A stretch of DNA of 38,651 bases from an uncultured Gammaproteobacteria bacterium (GTDB lineage Bacteria > Pseudomonadota > Gammaproteobacteria > Ga0077536): contig CALJHG010000040.1 of NCBI GenBank assembly GCA_938075585.1, positions 1 through 38,651 on the forward strand, given 5' to 3'. Positions 16,951 through 26,644 of this stretch are shown in pieces; positions within the stretch are counted from its first letter, which is position 1; every line of letters starts with the position of its first letter. Below the pieces are notes generated by a model. The model was not told the DNA's origin. It ran no database searches and worked only from the letters and a program-made list of their open reading frames with translations. The position numbers and the translations under genes were made by a program.

Positions 16951-17829
16951 TTGAAGACGGCAGAAGAATTTTTTACTAGGGCAGAAAAAATTTTAAAGGC
17001 TCTTGAACTTCTTCTGCCACGAGAACGAGATCAAGAGTTAAAAAGCGCGCTTGCTTGGAAATGGAAAAAAGACAGGTACTTTTCCGAGCTTGAGGCGATC
17101 ACGGACTTAAATCAAATAGACCTTGACGATCTCCTACATGTCGACCGGCAAAAAACTACTCTAGTACAAAATACTAAGCAATTTTTGGAAGATCTTCCTG
17201 CAAATAATGCACTACTTTGGGGACCAAGAGGTACTGGCAAATCTTCTCTGGTCAGGGCTCTTTTAAACGGATACGTCAACAGAGGACTAAGACTTATTGA
17301 AGTGGATAGGCACGATTTAATTGATCTTCCTGAAATCATAGAACGGATTAAATCCGAGAAATTTAAATTTATAATTTACTGCGATGACCTGTCGTTTAAT
17401 GAAGATGATGAAACATATCGAGCGCTGAAAACAGTCTTAGATGGTTCCGTTCGAGCTACCCCTACAAACGTACTAATCTACGCGACTTCTAATCGGCGTC
17501 ATCTGCTTCCAGAAAATCAGCAAGACAATCAAAAATCTCAAGTCATTAATGGAGAGCTTCATTTGGATGAAGCGATAGAGGAAAAAATCTCGCTATCCGA
17601 ACGCTTTGGTTTGTGGTTGTCCTTTCATCCCCTCGATCAAAATCGATATCTGGATATAGTTAACCACTGGTTAGCAGCTTTTGGCGCTGACGAAAATCAG
17701 AGACAGGATGCGAAAAAAGAGGCCTTACAATGGGCACTTTCGCGCGGCTCACGAAGCGGTCGCTCGGCGAATCAATTTGCCCGAGACTGGTTAGGCCGAT
17801 CTAAATTAAAAGACATAGAAACTTGCTGA
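16951..17829 (+). CDS. DUF815-family AAA-type ATPase
   Basis: A 292-residue P-loop ATPase. Walker A is GPRGTGKS at 91-98, Walker B is FIIYCDDLSF with Asp145-Asp146, and a sensor-1-like Asn181 lies in YATSNRRHL. The C-terminal lid helix contains SGRSANQFARDWLG. This matches the DUF815 group of uncharacterised ATPases (PF05673). The start is TTG, 8 bases after a GGA ribosome site (AAGGAAAG); the family N-terminus fits this start. It is the only plus-strand gene in a 20-kb minus-strand stretch and meets mfd tail to tail with 10 bases between. Cellular role unknown; no partner gene is next to it. Confidence 0.88.
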   Translation: MKTAEEFFTRAEKILKALELLLPRERDQELKSALAWKWKKDRYFSELEAITDLNQIDLDDLLHVDRQKTTLVQNTKQFLEDLPANNALLWGPRGTGKSSLVRALLNGYVNRGLRLIEVDRHDLIDLPEIIERIKSEKFKFIIYCDDLSFNEDDETYRALKTVLDGSVRATPTNVLIYATSNRRHLLPENQQDNQKSQVINGELHLDEAIEEKISLSERFGLWLSFHPLDQNRYLDIVNHWLAAFGADENQRQDAKKEALQWALSRGSRSGRSANQFARDWLGRSKLKDIETC

Positions 17830-17839
17830 TATTCTATTT

Positions 17840-20800
17840 TTACCTAACCAAACCGTCTTCCAAAAATTGTAAAAGAAAGTCAGCTTCACCTATACGAGAG
17901 GCCGCGTCTGGTAACGCCTTGCTCAATCGTAATCTCTCACTTCCATCTAATCGGTAGCTTGTGTGCTCGGTTATCAGACTAATTACTCGCTCGGGAGATA
18001 CTGGGCAATGATTATAGAACTCAACTTTACCTCCTTTAGAGCCAAAGTCCATTCGCTTCATTCCTACATTTCTTGCCCGCAGTTTCAAACTAGCAACACT
18101 AAATAAATTAGCAACCGGTTGTTCAAACACACCGAGCCTATCAATTATCTCACCTTTCAAGTCTTCTAACTCGGTACTGCTTTCAGCGCCAGCTATGCGT
18201 TTATAGAAAACCAAGCGTGAATGAACATCAGGAAGATAGGCCTCAGGAAATAAGGTCGGTATGTTCAAGTTCACTTCGACTCCCGCTTCTGACGCATTAA
18301 TTAGTGAGGAGTCTTTACCCGATTTCAATGCATCAACCGTTCTCATCAATAGATCGCTATAAAGACCGAAGCCAATTTCCTGAATATGACCACTTTGCTC
18401 ATCCCCCAAGATTTCTCCAGCGCCCCTAATTTCTAAATCATGTGTAGCTAAGGTAAACCCCACGCCAAGCTCCTCCAACGACTCAATAACTTCTAGCCTC
18501 TTGGCAGCATCGTGGGATATTACTTTGGGATGGGGCGCAATTAAATACGCATATGCTCTATGGTGCGAACGACCAATCCGACCGCGTAATTGATAGAGCT
18601 GAGCCAGACCAAACTTATCAGCACGATTAATCAGCATTGTATTAGCGTTCGGAATGTCCAACCCTGTTTCAATTATGGTGGAACAAACTAAGACATTGGT
18701 TCTACCGTGGGAGAAATCTAACATCACTTGCTCTAACTGCTGCTCTCGCATCTGACCATGAGCGATAGCTATACGAGCTTCTGGCACTATACGCTCCAGC
18801 GTGTTAACTTCTTTTTCGATACTTTCCACCTGATTATGTACATAATATACTTGACCACCCCTGCTAATTTCTCGAAGAATAGCCTCTCTGATAATCGTTT
18901 TAGACCATTCCCGAACAAACGTTTTCACGGCTAATCTTTTCGAAGGCGGGGTGGCAATAATCGATAGCTCTCTGGTGCCTGATAGCGCTAAATTAAGAGT
19001 GCGCGGAATAGGTGTCGCAGTCAGAGTAAGAATATCCACATCTGCTCTTAGCGATTTAATCTTTTCTTTTTGGACTACTCCAAATCGATGCTCTTCGTCA
19101 ACAACCAATAGTCCTAAGCGTTTAAACTTGATTTCCTTGCTAAGAAGTTTATGTGTGCCAATGACAATATCGACGGCCCCAGACTCCAGCGCTCCTATCA
19201 CCTCTCTTGTTTGCTTAATATTCCTAAATCTAGAGAGTAACTCCACTCTTACAGGTAGCTCTGCAAATCGATCTCGAAAGGTCTCATAGTGTTGGCTGGC
19301 AAGTAGCGTGGTCGGCACAAGTATCGCCACTTGAAAACCATCATTTACCGCCACGCACGCAGCTCTTAAAGCAACCTCAGTTTTACCAAAACCGACATCC
19401 CCGCAGATCAGACGATCCATCGGCTGTGGATTTTGCATGTCTTTTAAAACCTCGTCGACAGCATTTGCTTGGTCTACAGTCTCTTCAAAGGGGAAACCAT
19501 GTACAAACGAGTTATACGCATCCTCATCTATCGAAAAAGAATGTCCTCTTCTCAAAGCTCTCTTCGCATGAATTTCTAGCAACTCAGCAGCTACATCTCT
19601 AATTTTTTCACTTGCTTTTCTTCGCGCCTTGTCCCATTGGTCAGTTCCTAGTTTATGGAGTGGTGCATGCTCAGGATCCGAACCTGAATAGCGACTAATT
19701 AAGTCCAACGAACCAACAGGAATATATAGCTTATCTCCATCACGATATTCGATTTTTATGAACTCATTTTGAATCTCACCTACGGTTAAAACCTCCAATC
19801 CTAAATAGCGCCCTACTCCATAGTTCTCATGGACGACGGGGGAGTCGACATTAAGCTCGGTGAGATTTCGGATAATAGACTCATGACTAACACTGGACTT
19901 TTTACGCCTTCGCCTCTGCTCCGTCTGCCGACCAAATAATTGGCTCTCGGTCAAAACACTTACCCTAGGTTCGACCAACTCAGCTCCATTTTCCAGAGAA
20001 GCGACAGCGATGCCGTAACGATCATCCGCTCGTAAAAATTCTCGCCATCCATCAAATATCACCGGTCTAAAGATTTGCTCTCGGAACAGATCCAATAAAG
20101 CTTCTCTCCGACCGAGTGAGTCCGCTAAAAAAAGTAGTCTCCCATTCGTCCTTGATAAGTGATGTTTTATAGCAATAAAGGGATCTTCTGAGCGCGCATC
20201 TACAGGAACATTCACCGGCACGTATGTGTTAAACTTAGTGGGGCTATCACTAGTAGATGTACCACTTAAATAAACACACGCTAGAGTCTGAAAAGAATTT
20301 TCTAACTCTTCAAATTCGGCAAATATATCCTTTGTGGGTAGAATTGGTCGCGTAGTATCGTGTCGTAACGCCTCGTACCGTTCGTCCACTGATAGTCTAA
20401 ATTTATCAGCTTCTATTTCGATAGATTCATCAAACACGACCACGCTATTAGATGGAATATAATCGGCCAAAATGTTGGTTTCTTCATGAAAAAGTGGTAG
20501 GTAATATTCGATACCAGCTGGGGCTAATCCTTCGGAAACATCTTGGTAAATTGTGCTGCCTTGATACTCACTCGAGAACTGCTCTCTCCATGATCGACGA
20601 AACTCCATAATACCCTTCTGATCAGTAGGAAATTCTCTTGCTGGCAGTATGGTTATGTTCTCTACTTCACCTGTAGTTCTTTGAGTTTCAGAATCAAACA
20701 CTCTCAGGGTGTCGATTTCGTCATCAAACAAATCTATTCTTAACGGTAATGTCGCTCCGACCGGAAACACATCTATTAAAGAACCTCGCACAGCAAATTC

Positions 20801-21298
20801 ACCCGGTGCCGAAACCTGAGATGTAGAGATGTAACCACTTTCTGTGAGTTTTGTCCTGAAAGCTTCGCGCTGTATCTGCTGGCCACACGATAAAGAAAAT
20901 GTTGTCTTTGTCAGCCAGTCCTTAGGCAATAATCGATGCAATGCAGTCTGAATTGAGGTGACGATAATTCCATCGTTCAGATGAGACATTTTGCTAAGAG
21001 TGCACAATCTCTCCGAAACAATGTCTTGGTAAGGACTGAATCTATCGTAGGCTAACGTTTCCCAATCTGGAAGTATGTGCAATTTTAAATTTTTGGAAAA
21101 AAAACTCAGGTCCTGAGAAACTGACTCTACACTTCTAACATCTGGCAATAAAAGCACGAAGGGCTTTTTCGAATTCTGTGCAGCTTCGGCAAGAGCAATC
21201 CATTTCGACGCACCGTACAAACCGTCCCAGCAGACTGCCTCACCTTGCTTTGGAAGATCTGGAAAAACGATGGAACTCAAATTAGGTAAGCTAGTCAT
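17840..21298 (-). CDS. mfd: Transcription-repair coupling factor Mfd
   Basis: A 1152-residue ATP-dependent translocase (E. coli Mfd is 1148) that dislodges RNA polymerase stalled at DNA lesions and recruits UvrA. The N-terminal UvrB-homology part includes RGSLIDVFP. The RNA polymerase interaction domain holds ENYGVGRYLGLEVL. The RecG-like motor has Walker A GDVGFGKTEVALRA (Lys639), DEEHRFGV, TATPIPRTL and the QLRGRIGRS motif. The C-terminal TRCF domain closes the protein. It is 39 bases downstream of pyrF. With phr, it indicates investment in repair of UV damage. Confidence 0.97.
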   Translation of the reverse strand: MTSLPNLSSIVFPDLPKQGEAVCWDGLYGASKWIALAEAAQNSKKPFVLLLPDVRSVESVSQDLSFFSKNLKLHILPDWETLAYDRFSPYQDIVSERLCTLSKMSHLNDGIIVTSIQTALHRLLPKDWLTKTTFSLSCGQQIQREAFRTKLTESGYISTSQVSAPGEFAVRGSLIDVFPVGATLPLRIDLFDDEIDTLRVFDSETQRTTGEVENITILPAREFPTDQKGIMEFRRSWREQFSSEYQGSTIYQDVSEGLAPAGIEYYLPLFHEETNILADYIPSNSVVVFDESIEIEADKFRLSVDERYEALRHDTTRPILPTKDIFAEFEELENSFQTLACVYLSGTSTSDSPTKFNTYVPVNVPVDARSEDPFIAIKHHLSRTNGRLLFLADSLGRREALLDLFREQIFRPVIFDGWREFLRADDRYGIAVASLENGAELVEPRVSVLTESQLFGRQTEQRRRRKKSSVSHESIIRNLTELNVDSPVVHENYGVGRYLGLEVLTVGEIQNEFIKIEYRDGDKLYIPVGSLDLISRYSGSDPEHAPLHKLGTDQWDKARRKASEKIRDVAAELLEIHAKRALRRGHSFSIDEDAYNSFVHGFPFEETVDQANAVDEVLKDMQNPQPMDRLICGDVGFGKTEVALRAACVAVNDGFQVAILVPTTLLASQHYETFRDRFAELPVRVELLSRFRNIKQTREVIGALESGAVDIVIGTHKLLSKEIKFKRLGLLVVDEEHRFGVVQKEKIKSLRADVDILTLTATPIPRTLNLALSGTRELSIIATPPSKRLAVKTFVREWSKTIIREAILREISRGGQVYYVHNQVESIEKEVNTLERIVPEARIAIAHGQMREQQLEQVMLDFSHGRTNVLVCSTIIETGLDIPNANTMLINRADKFGLAQLYQLRGRIGRSHHRAYAYLIAPHPKVISHDAAKRLEVIESLEELGVGFTLATHDLEIRGAGEILGDEQSGHIQEIGFGLYSDLLMRTVDALKSGKDSSLINASEAGVEVNLNIPTLFPEAYLPDVHSRLVFYKRIAGAESSTELEDLKGEIIDRLGVFEQPVANLFSVASLKLRARNVGMKRMDFGSKGGKVEFYNHCPVSPERVISLITEHTSYRLDGSERLRLSKALPDAASRIGEADFLLQFLEDGLVR

Positions 21299-21337
21299 TT
21301 AGATGAAAGACAAAATTAAATCAGTAGCATAGTAAAT

Positions 21338-22045
21338 CTAAATAGGAGAAATACAGGTAGAGTGAATCTCGGACAATGCTGTGTGAGAGTCTCTAGCCTC
21401 GGTAATCGGTCGACCTATCACCAGATAGTCCGCTCCTTTCTTAATCGCCTCGCTCGGAGTTGCAAAGCGCACTTGGTCATCTAGAGCAGCACCCAACGGT
21501 CTGACTCCTGGAGTCACGATCAAAAAATTATCATTGACCTCATTTCGGATGCTGGTAATTTCGTGCGGCGAGCATACAACACCATCTAATCCGCATGAAT
21601 TAGCTAATTTCGCTAACCTTGTTGTCTGCAACAAGGCACCATCTCCTACTCCAATTTCAGCGAGCAAGTTATCGTTTAGGCTGGTTAAAACGGTAACGGC
21701 AGTTAACAATGGTGCGGTAGAAAGTTTCGCCATAACATTAGCCGCAGTTTCCATCATAGCTCTCCCACCAGAGGCGTGCAGATTAACCATCCAACACCCC
21801 AAGTCGGCAGCAGCTTCACAGGCTCTTGCCACAGTATTGGGGATGTCATGAAATTTCAGATCTAAAAAAACGTCGAACCCCAGGTTACGCAAGCTTACAA
21901 CACTGTCAGGTCCAACTTTTGTAAACAACTCCTTACCCACTTTAACTTTGCATAAATTAGGGTCGAGCTGCTCAGCTTTCTTCAACGCACACGATAGAGA
22001 GGAAAAATCTAGCGCGACGATAATAGGATCACTTGGTACTTTCAT
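21338..22045 (-). CDS. pyrF: Orotidine 5'-phosphate decarboxylase
   Basis: A 235-residue TIM-barrel enzyme for the last step of UMP synthesis. The catalytic DxKxxD array is LDLKFHDIPNTV (Asp62, Lys64, Asp67). IVALDF at the N-terminus and VTPGVRP plus DYLVIGRPIT near the C-terminus form the phosphate-binding sites. Placement after lapA and before mfd is related to the ihfB-lapA-lapB-pyrF order of other gammaproteobacteria, but with lapB missing. Confidence 0.97.
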   Translation of the reverse strand: MKVPSDPIIVALDFSSLSCALKKAEQLDPNLCKVKVGKELFTKVGPDSVVSLRNLGFDVFLDLKFHDIPNTVARACEAAADLGCWMVNLHASGGRAMMETAANVMAKLSTAPLLTAVTVLTSLNDNLLAEIGVGDGALLQTTRLAKLANSCGLDGVVCSPHEITSIRNEVNDNFLIVTPGVRPLGAALDDQVRFATPSEAIKKGADYLVIGRPITEARDSHTALSEIHSTCISPI

Positions 22046-22083
22046 TTCGCTTGACCCAACAATAGAACAGTATTTATGAAGAC

Positions 22084-22100
22084 TAGGCGAGTTCCGCCTA
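22084..22100 (-). terminator. Hairpin between lapA and pyrF, possible weak terminator
   Basis: TAGGCG and CGCCTA form a perfect 6-bp stem around a 5-base loop in the 72-base gap between lapA and pyrF. On the minus strand it is followed by GTCTTCATAAATAC, not a strong U-run, so termination would be weak or the element may act otherwise. Confidence 0.3.
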
Positions 22101-22117
22101 AAGGGGTTGTCTTATCA

Positions 22118-22429
22118 TTATAGGAGGCCTGTATCTTTATCTGCATCCCTATCTCTCTTAAATTCGTTAAATTCTCGGCTGATTTTTTTTTCACGTTGAA
22201 TCTGCAATTTTAGTTTGCGCTTGATTTTTAAGATCTCAATACCTATAAAGATTGAACACAGACCTAGTCCAGAAAGGAAACTCGCGATTACTAACCAGGC
22301 GGTTTCAACCAACACCTCAGAAAAAAAGTAATTTATTAGGACTTCTTGCTGATTGAGATCGCGAAAAATCAAACTAATGAAAACAAATATTACCAGTGAA
22401 ATAATATAAAAAACTTTCAGCATTCGCAT
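22118..22429 (-). CDS. lapA: LapA-like inner-membrane protein (DUF1049)
   Basis: A 103-residue protein with two membrane segments (about 5-23 and 45-65) followed by a basic, coiled-coil-like cytoplasmic tail (about 67-95). This is the layout of LapA (YciS), which works with LapB/YciM in control of lipopolysaccharide synthesis through LpxC turnover. Its position directly after ihfB supports the call more than sequence identity does, because the family is poorly conserved. lapB is not next to it. An alternative ATG two codons in is possible. Confidence 0.75.
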   Translation of the reverse strand: MRMLKVFYIISLVIFVFISLIFRDLNQQEVLINYFFSEVLVETAWLVIASFLSGLGLCSIFIGIEILKIKRKLKLQIQREKKISREFNEFKRDRDADKDTGLL

Positions 22430-22502
22430 TTCCCCAGCTATTGCTTTATGGCCAAGGAAAAATACACTTTACTTGGGCACGAACGCTCTATAGCTGACTG
22501 TA

Positions 22503-22805
22503 TTACTCCGAGCGGTTTCCATGAACCGCATCATTAACCCGATCTCTAAGCTCTTTTCCAGGTTTAAAATGCGGTACGAATTTCGCAGGCAGCGTTACCG
22601 AGACCCCTGATTTAGGGTTTCTTCCAGTACGTGGCGGTCTGTAATGCAAAGAGAAGCTTCCAAACCCTCTTATTTCGATACGGTCACCTGCTGCCAGAGT
22701 TTGCACCATTTGCTCTAGAATCGTTTTCACAGCCAACTCAATATCCCTATAACCAAGCTGCCCCTGCGAATTTACTAACGATTCTATTAATTCAGACTTT
22801 GTCAT
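22503..22805 (-). CDS. ihfB: Integration host factor subunit beta
   Basis: A 100-residue HU/IHF-family DNA-bending protein. The hallmark arm region has [24 protein letters not shown], here split by family convention into [13 protein letters not shown] and the proline-tipped GRNPKSG, and the N-terminal helix [11 protein letters not shown] matches IHF-beta. It pairs with IHF-alpha (encoded elsewhere). The order rpsA-ihfB is conserved in gammaproteobacteria; the gap to rpsA is 48 bases. Confidence 0.96.
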   Translation of the reverse strand: MTKSELIESLVNSQGQLGYRDIELAVKTILEQMVQTLAAGDRIEIRGFGSFSLHYRPPRTGRNPKSGVSVTLPAKFVPHFKPGKELRDRVNDAVHGNRSE

Positions 22806-22853
22806 TGTTTCCGCACCAATTTAAATGTCTTCAAATCAAGTATAAATTAACCC

Positions 22854-24524
22854 TTATTTGGTATCCATCTGTTCTTTTAGTAAATCGCCCAAGGTGGTCC
22901 GTTGAACCTCAGTATCAGCACTATATTCGTCTAATACTGCTGCTTCTTCCTTATTCTCCTTAGCCTTTATTGATAACCCGACCACTCTATTTTTTCTATC
23001 TACTCCCACAACCAAAGCCTCAATAGATTCACCTTCTTTGAGGAATTTTCTCGCATCATCTACGGAATCAATCGATATGTCAGAAGCCCTAAGGAACCCT
23101 TCTACCCCATCATCAAGATTTATTCTCGCCTCGGTGGCATTGACTGCAGTTATTTCACCAGTCACTTTCGAACCTCTTGGGTTTTGCTCAACATAGTCGG
23201 AAAACGGGTCGCCCGCAAGTTGCTTCACTCCAAGGGAAATACGCTCTCTTTCGGCATCCACCGCTAGCACTACAGTCTCAAGCTCATCGCCCTTCTTATA
23301 GTTTCTCACGAGCTCTTCTCCGTTTTCATCCCATGACAAGTCACTCAGATGAACAAGGCCGTCTATTCCGCCTTCAAGTCCGATAAAAATACCAAAGTCC
23401 GTAATAGATTTAATTACGCCTTTCACCCTGTCATTCTTACCTTTGTTGGAAGCAAATTCGTCCCATGGATTCGAGCGGCATTGCTTCATTCCTAACGAAA
23501 TACGCCGACGCTCTTCATCTATATCTAATACCATCACTTCCACTTCTTCACCGAGGTGGACTACTTTAGAGGGATGCACATTTTTGTTGGTCCAATCCAT
23601 TTCGGAAACGTGTACAAGGCCTTCTACACCAACCTCTAATTCAACAAAGCATCCGTAGTCTGCGATGTTCGAAACCTTCCCCGACAACCGAGAATTCTCA
23701 GGATATTTTGCGGCTAAATCCACCCACGGGTCACTACCCATCTGTTTAAGGCCTAAAGACACCCGCTGCCGATCTTTGTCAAACCTAAGCACTCGAACAT
23801 CTATTTCATCACCTATATTAACTACCTCAGAAGGATGTTTTACTCGCCTCCAAGCCATATCGGTAATATGCAACAACCCGTCAATACCTCCGAGGTCAAT
23901 AAAAGCCCCGTAATCAGTCAAATTTTTCACAAGTCCCTTGACGTTAGCTCCCTCAGTCAAGCTCTCTAGTAAAGCCTCACGTTCTACAGAATTCTCACTC
24001 TCAACAACAGCTCGTCTCGAAACTACGACATTATTACGTTTACGATCCACTTTAATTATTTTAAATTCTAAAGGTTTCCCCTCTAAGTAACTTGTGTCTC
24101 TCACGGGTCTGACATCGACTAGTGAGCCTGGCAAAAATGCCCTGATTGTATCCACGTCTACTGTAAACCCGCCTTTAACTTTATCGCTTATAATTCCAGT
24201 AATTGTGACATTATCCTCACATGCTTTTTCTAAATCTTCCCACGCTTTAGCTCGCTTCGCCTTCTCCCTAGATAGCTTGGTTTCACCGTGCCCATCCTCT
24301 ACCGCCTCTAAGGCAACATCGACGGCATCGCCGATCTTCACATCCACCACACCCTCAGCGTTACGAAACTGCTCTACCGGAATGCTGCCTTCAGATTTTA
24401 GCCCGGCATTAACCATCACAAAGTCGCTACCGACTTCAACAACGATACCCGTTACAAGTGTGCCAGGGCGCATTTTGTTGGCGACTTGGCTTTCTTCAAA
24501 TAATTCCGCAAATGTTTGACTCAT
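22854..24524 (-). CDS. rpsA: 30S ribosomal protein S1
   Basis: A 556-residue S1 (E. coli 557) built of six S1 RNA-binding repeats. Repeats 3-6 show the recurring pattern of KGxVxxIxDYGxFVxLxxGxEGLVHxSDxxW followed by VVDxDxERxRISLGxKQ; the first two bind the ribosome in E. coli. It unwinds mRNA leaders and recruits mRNA to the 30S subunit. The ATG has no good Shine-Dalgarno sequence (CGGAA about 12 bases upstream only), as in E. coli, where S1 autoregulates its own leader. The 126-base cmk-rpsA gap likely holds the leader. Confidence 0.97.
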   Translation of the reverse strand: MSQTFAELFEESQVANKMRPGTLVTGIVVEVGSDFVMVNAGLKSEGSIPVEQFRNAEGVVDVKIGDAVDVALEAVEDGHGETKLSREKAKRAKAWEDLEKACEDNVTITGIISDKVKGGFTVDVDTIRAFLPGSLVDVRPVRDTSYLEGKPLEFKIIKVDRKRNNVVVSRRAVVESENSVEREALLESLTEGANVKGLVKNLTDYGAFIDLGGIDGLLHITDMAWRRVKHPSEVVNIGDEIDVRVLRFDKDRQRVSLGLKQMGSDPWVDLAAKYPENSRLSGKVSNIADYGCFVELEVGVEGLVHVSEMDWTNKNVHPSKVVHLGEEVEVMVLDIDEERRRISLGMKQCRSNPWDEFASNKGKNDRVKGVIKSITDFGIFIGLEGGIDGLVHLSDLSWDENGEELVRNYKKGDELETVVLAVDAERERISLGVKQLAGDPFSDYVEQNPRGSKVTGEITAVNATEARINLDDGVEGFLRASDISIDSVDDARKFLKEGESIEALVVGVDRKNRVVGLSIKAKENKEEAAVLDEYSADTEVQRTTLGDLLKEQMDTK

Positions 24525-24636
24525 GGATTTTAATGTTCCGCGTACCCAACCGATTCACCAAAGTGGCTTAAAACAGCACACACTCGTTAGATACACGCAC
24601 TCCTCTTCGATTTAAAATGTTAAAAGTTCAGCTCAA

Positions 24637-24654
24637 CTGAGGCATATTCCTCAG
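24637..24654 (-). terminator. Hairpin at the cmk stop codon
   Basis: CTGAGG and CCTCAG make a perfect 6-bp stem with a 6-base loop; the stop codon of cmk lies inside one arm. On the minus strand it is followed by TTGAGCTGAACTTTTAAC, with only a short U-tract. It could attenuate read-through into rpsA or protect the upstream transcript. The following ~110 bases are the presumptive rpsA leader. Confidence 0.35.
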
Positions 24655-25352
24655 ATCAAACCATGTTTCCTTACAAGGATTTTCACCTTATCCGTCACCT
24701 CTTCTATAGACATTACAGTCGTATCTAAAATTACAGCAGTTTGAGAAGGTTTAAGTGGGGATTGTTGCCTCGTCACGTCCCTCTCATCACGCTCCTTAAT
24801 ATCCCTAGAAAGGTCGGCGAGGCTAGCACATATTTCTTTTTCTTTCAACTGGTTATAGCGTCTTCGCGCCCTTTCCTCGACACTCGCGGTCATGAATATC
24901 TGCAAATTGGCGTCTGGAAAAACTACTGTGCCCATATCTCTGCCATCTGCGACCAGTCCGGGATTTAAACGAAAAGCGTGCTGTTTACTTAGTAACGCTT
25001 TTCGGATGGCTGGGGAAACCGCGATTCTGGAAGCGACGATCCCACACTCCTCGGTCCTTATTGCCAAAGTGCAGTCCAATCCGTTGTGATAGACCTTTGT
25101 TCTGTCCTCCATTCCAACAAATGAGACATCGAGATTGGAAGCAACTGAAACAAGATAGTCCTCATCGCTTATATCTAACCTGTCTCTTGTGGCAACCAAT
25201 CCAAGGACTCTGTAAAGTGCGCCCGAATCTAAGAAATGCCAGCCTAACCAATTAGAGATTGCTCGCGCGATGGTGCCTTTCCCCGTGCCAGATGGTCCAT
25301 CAATCGTGATAACAGCTGGCTTGGACTGAGCTTCTGACCCGGTATTGATCAT
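24651..25352 (-). CDS. cmk: Cytidylate kinase
   Basis: A 233-residue CMP/dCMP kinase. The P-loop is GPSGTGKGTIAR (from residue 19). LDSGALYR, VADGRDMGTVVFPDA and RARRRYNQL follow in the usual order, the last being the lid region. Its ATG overlaps the aroA stop by four bases (ATGA), indicating translational coupling. The aroA-cmk-rpsA order is standard in gammaproteobacteria. Confidence 0.97.
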   Translation of the reverse strand: MINTGSEAQSKPAVITIDGPSGTGKGTIARAISNWLGWHFLDSGALYRVLGLVATRDRLDISDEDYLVSVASNLDVSFVGMEDRTKVYHNGLDCTLAIRTEECGIVASRIAVSPAIRKALLSKQHAFRLNPGLVADGRDMGTVVFPDANLQIFMTASVEERARRRYNQLKEKEICASLADLSRDIKERDERDVTRQQSPLKPSQTAVILDTTVMSIEEVTDKVKILVRKHGLI

Positions 25353-26644
25353 TTAATTCTTAAACCTGCCGACTTAGCTACTTCAAAAAAAGTCGGAAAA
25401 GACGTACTAATGCCTTCAGCATTTTTTATCGAGACAGTTCCCGAAGCTTTTAATGCCGCCATTGCAAACGCCATCGCAACCCTATGATCTCCATGGGCAT
25501 CGATCAAGCCACCAGACATATTACCGCCTGTAATACTAATACCATCGGGATAAGTCTCTACTTTAATACCAAGATTACGCAGACCATCTGCCATAACCGA
25601 TATTCGATCACTCTCCTTGTGTCTCAATTCCTCGGCACCGCGCAAAACAGTAACTCCCTGTGCACAAGCAGCCGCTATAAAAATAGCCGGAAATTCGTCT
25701 ATTGCTGCGGGAATGAGTTCTTGCGGTATGTTTACCCCTGATAGATTAGACGTTCTCACTATTATGTCCGCCACGGGTTCTCCACTACTGGCATCTTCGT
25801 CCCTAACCTCAATATCAGCGTTCATAAGCCGGAATATTTCAACTACCCCATTTCTAGTCTCATTGAATCCCACTTGAGGCAAAAGTATCTCAGAGTCCGA
25901 GGATATAGCAGCACCCAACATAAAGAATGCTGCCGACGAGATATCAGTGGGCACAGTAATATCGCATCCCGTCAAACTCTGACCACCATCAAGGCTAACT
26001 TCATTTCCATTAATATCTAACTTCACTCCAAATTTTGTTAACAGCCGTTCTGAATGATCTCGACTCCGACCTTTCTCAGAGATTCTCGTCACACCTTCCG
26101 CATAGAGGCCTGCAAGTAGTAGTCCGGATTTCACTTGTGCACTAATTACTGGCAACAGGTAGGAAATTCCATTTAGCTTACGCGCAGGCTTTACTCTGAG
26201 AGGAGACGTCTTGTTTCCGCTCATCTCAATATTGGAGCCCATTTGACGCAGAGGATAAACGATTCTCCCCATAGGTCTAACTGACAAGCTCGAATCGCCC
26301 TCCAGAGTAGCGTCTATATTTGCTCCGGACAAAATACCTGCCAATAAGCGCATTGATGTCCCAGAATTTCCCAGATTGATTGAACTAGTAGGGCTTCTCA
26401 AACCTAGTAAACCGACACCGCTAATTTTCACGCAGTCCGCGTTACGAGTATCAATTTTCACACCCATTGACCGAAATGCTTCGATAGTAGCGAGAACATC
26501 CTCACTCATTAGACAACCGCGCACTCGAGTCAACCCATCCGCAATGGCGCCAAACATGACGGCGCGATGAGAGATCGATTTGTCGCCAGGTATTCCTACG
26601 ACCCCATTTAATGAACCACCGCGCGGGACTACTAAATCTTTCAT
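25349..26644 (-). CDS. aroA: 3-phosphoshikimate 1-carboxyvinyltransferase (EPSP synthase)
   Basis: A 431-residue EPSP synthase joining shikimate 3-phosphate and phosphoenolpyruvate. Visible are PGDKSISHRA near the N-terminus (active-site lysine), LGNSGTSMRLLAG (phosphate and PEP binding), DEFPAIFIAAA and LRHKESDRIS. The LGNSGTSMRLL form with Ser-Gly-Thr-Ser resembles class II rather than class I enzymes, but I cannot grade herbicide sensitivity from this alone. Its ATG overlaps the tyrA stop by one base (TAATG). Confidence 0.96.
   Translation of the reverse strand: MKDLVVPRGGSLNGVVGIPGDKSISHRAVMFGAIADGLTRVRGCLMSEDVLATIEAFRSMGVKIDTRNADCVKISGVGLLGLRSPTSSINLGNSGTSMRLLAGILSGANIDATLEGDSSLSVRPMGRIVYPLRQMGSNIEMSGNKTSPLRVKPARKLNGISYLLPVISAQVKSGLLLAGLYAEGVTRISEKGRSRDHSERLLTKFGVKLDINGNEVSLDGGQSLTGCDITVPTDISSAAFFMLGAAISSDSEILLPQVGFNETRNGVVEIFRLMNADIEVRDEDASSGEPVADIIVRTSNLSGVNIPQELIPAAIDEFPAIFIAAACAQGVTVLRGAEELRHKESDRISVMADGLRNLGIKVETYPDGISITGGNMSGGLIDAHGDHRVAMAFAMAALKASGTVSIKNAEGISTSFPTFFEVAKSAGLRIK

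Noticed and set aside
18951-19289. Plus-strand reading frame antisense to mfd, and similar long frames opposite rpsA and gyrA
   Set aside because: They lie wholly inside strongly conserved genes on the other strand, and their low-complexity Ser/Thr/Pro-rich products are typical shadow translations.
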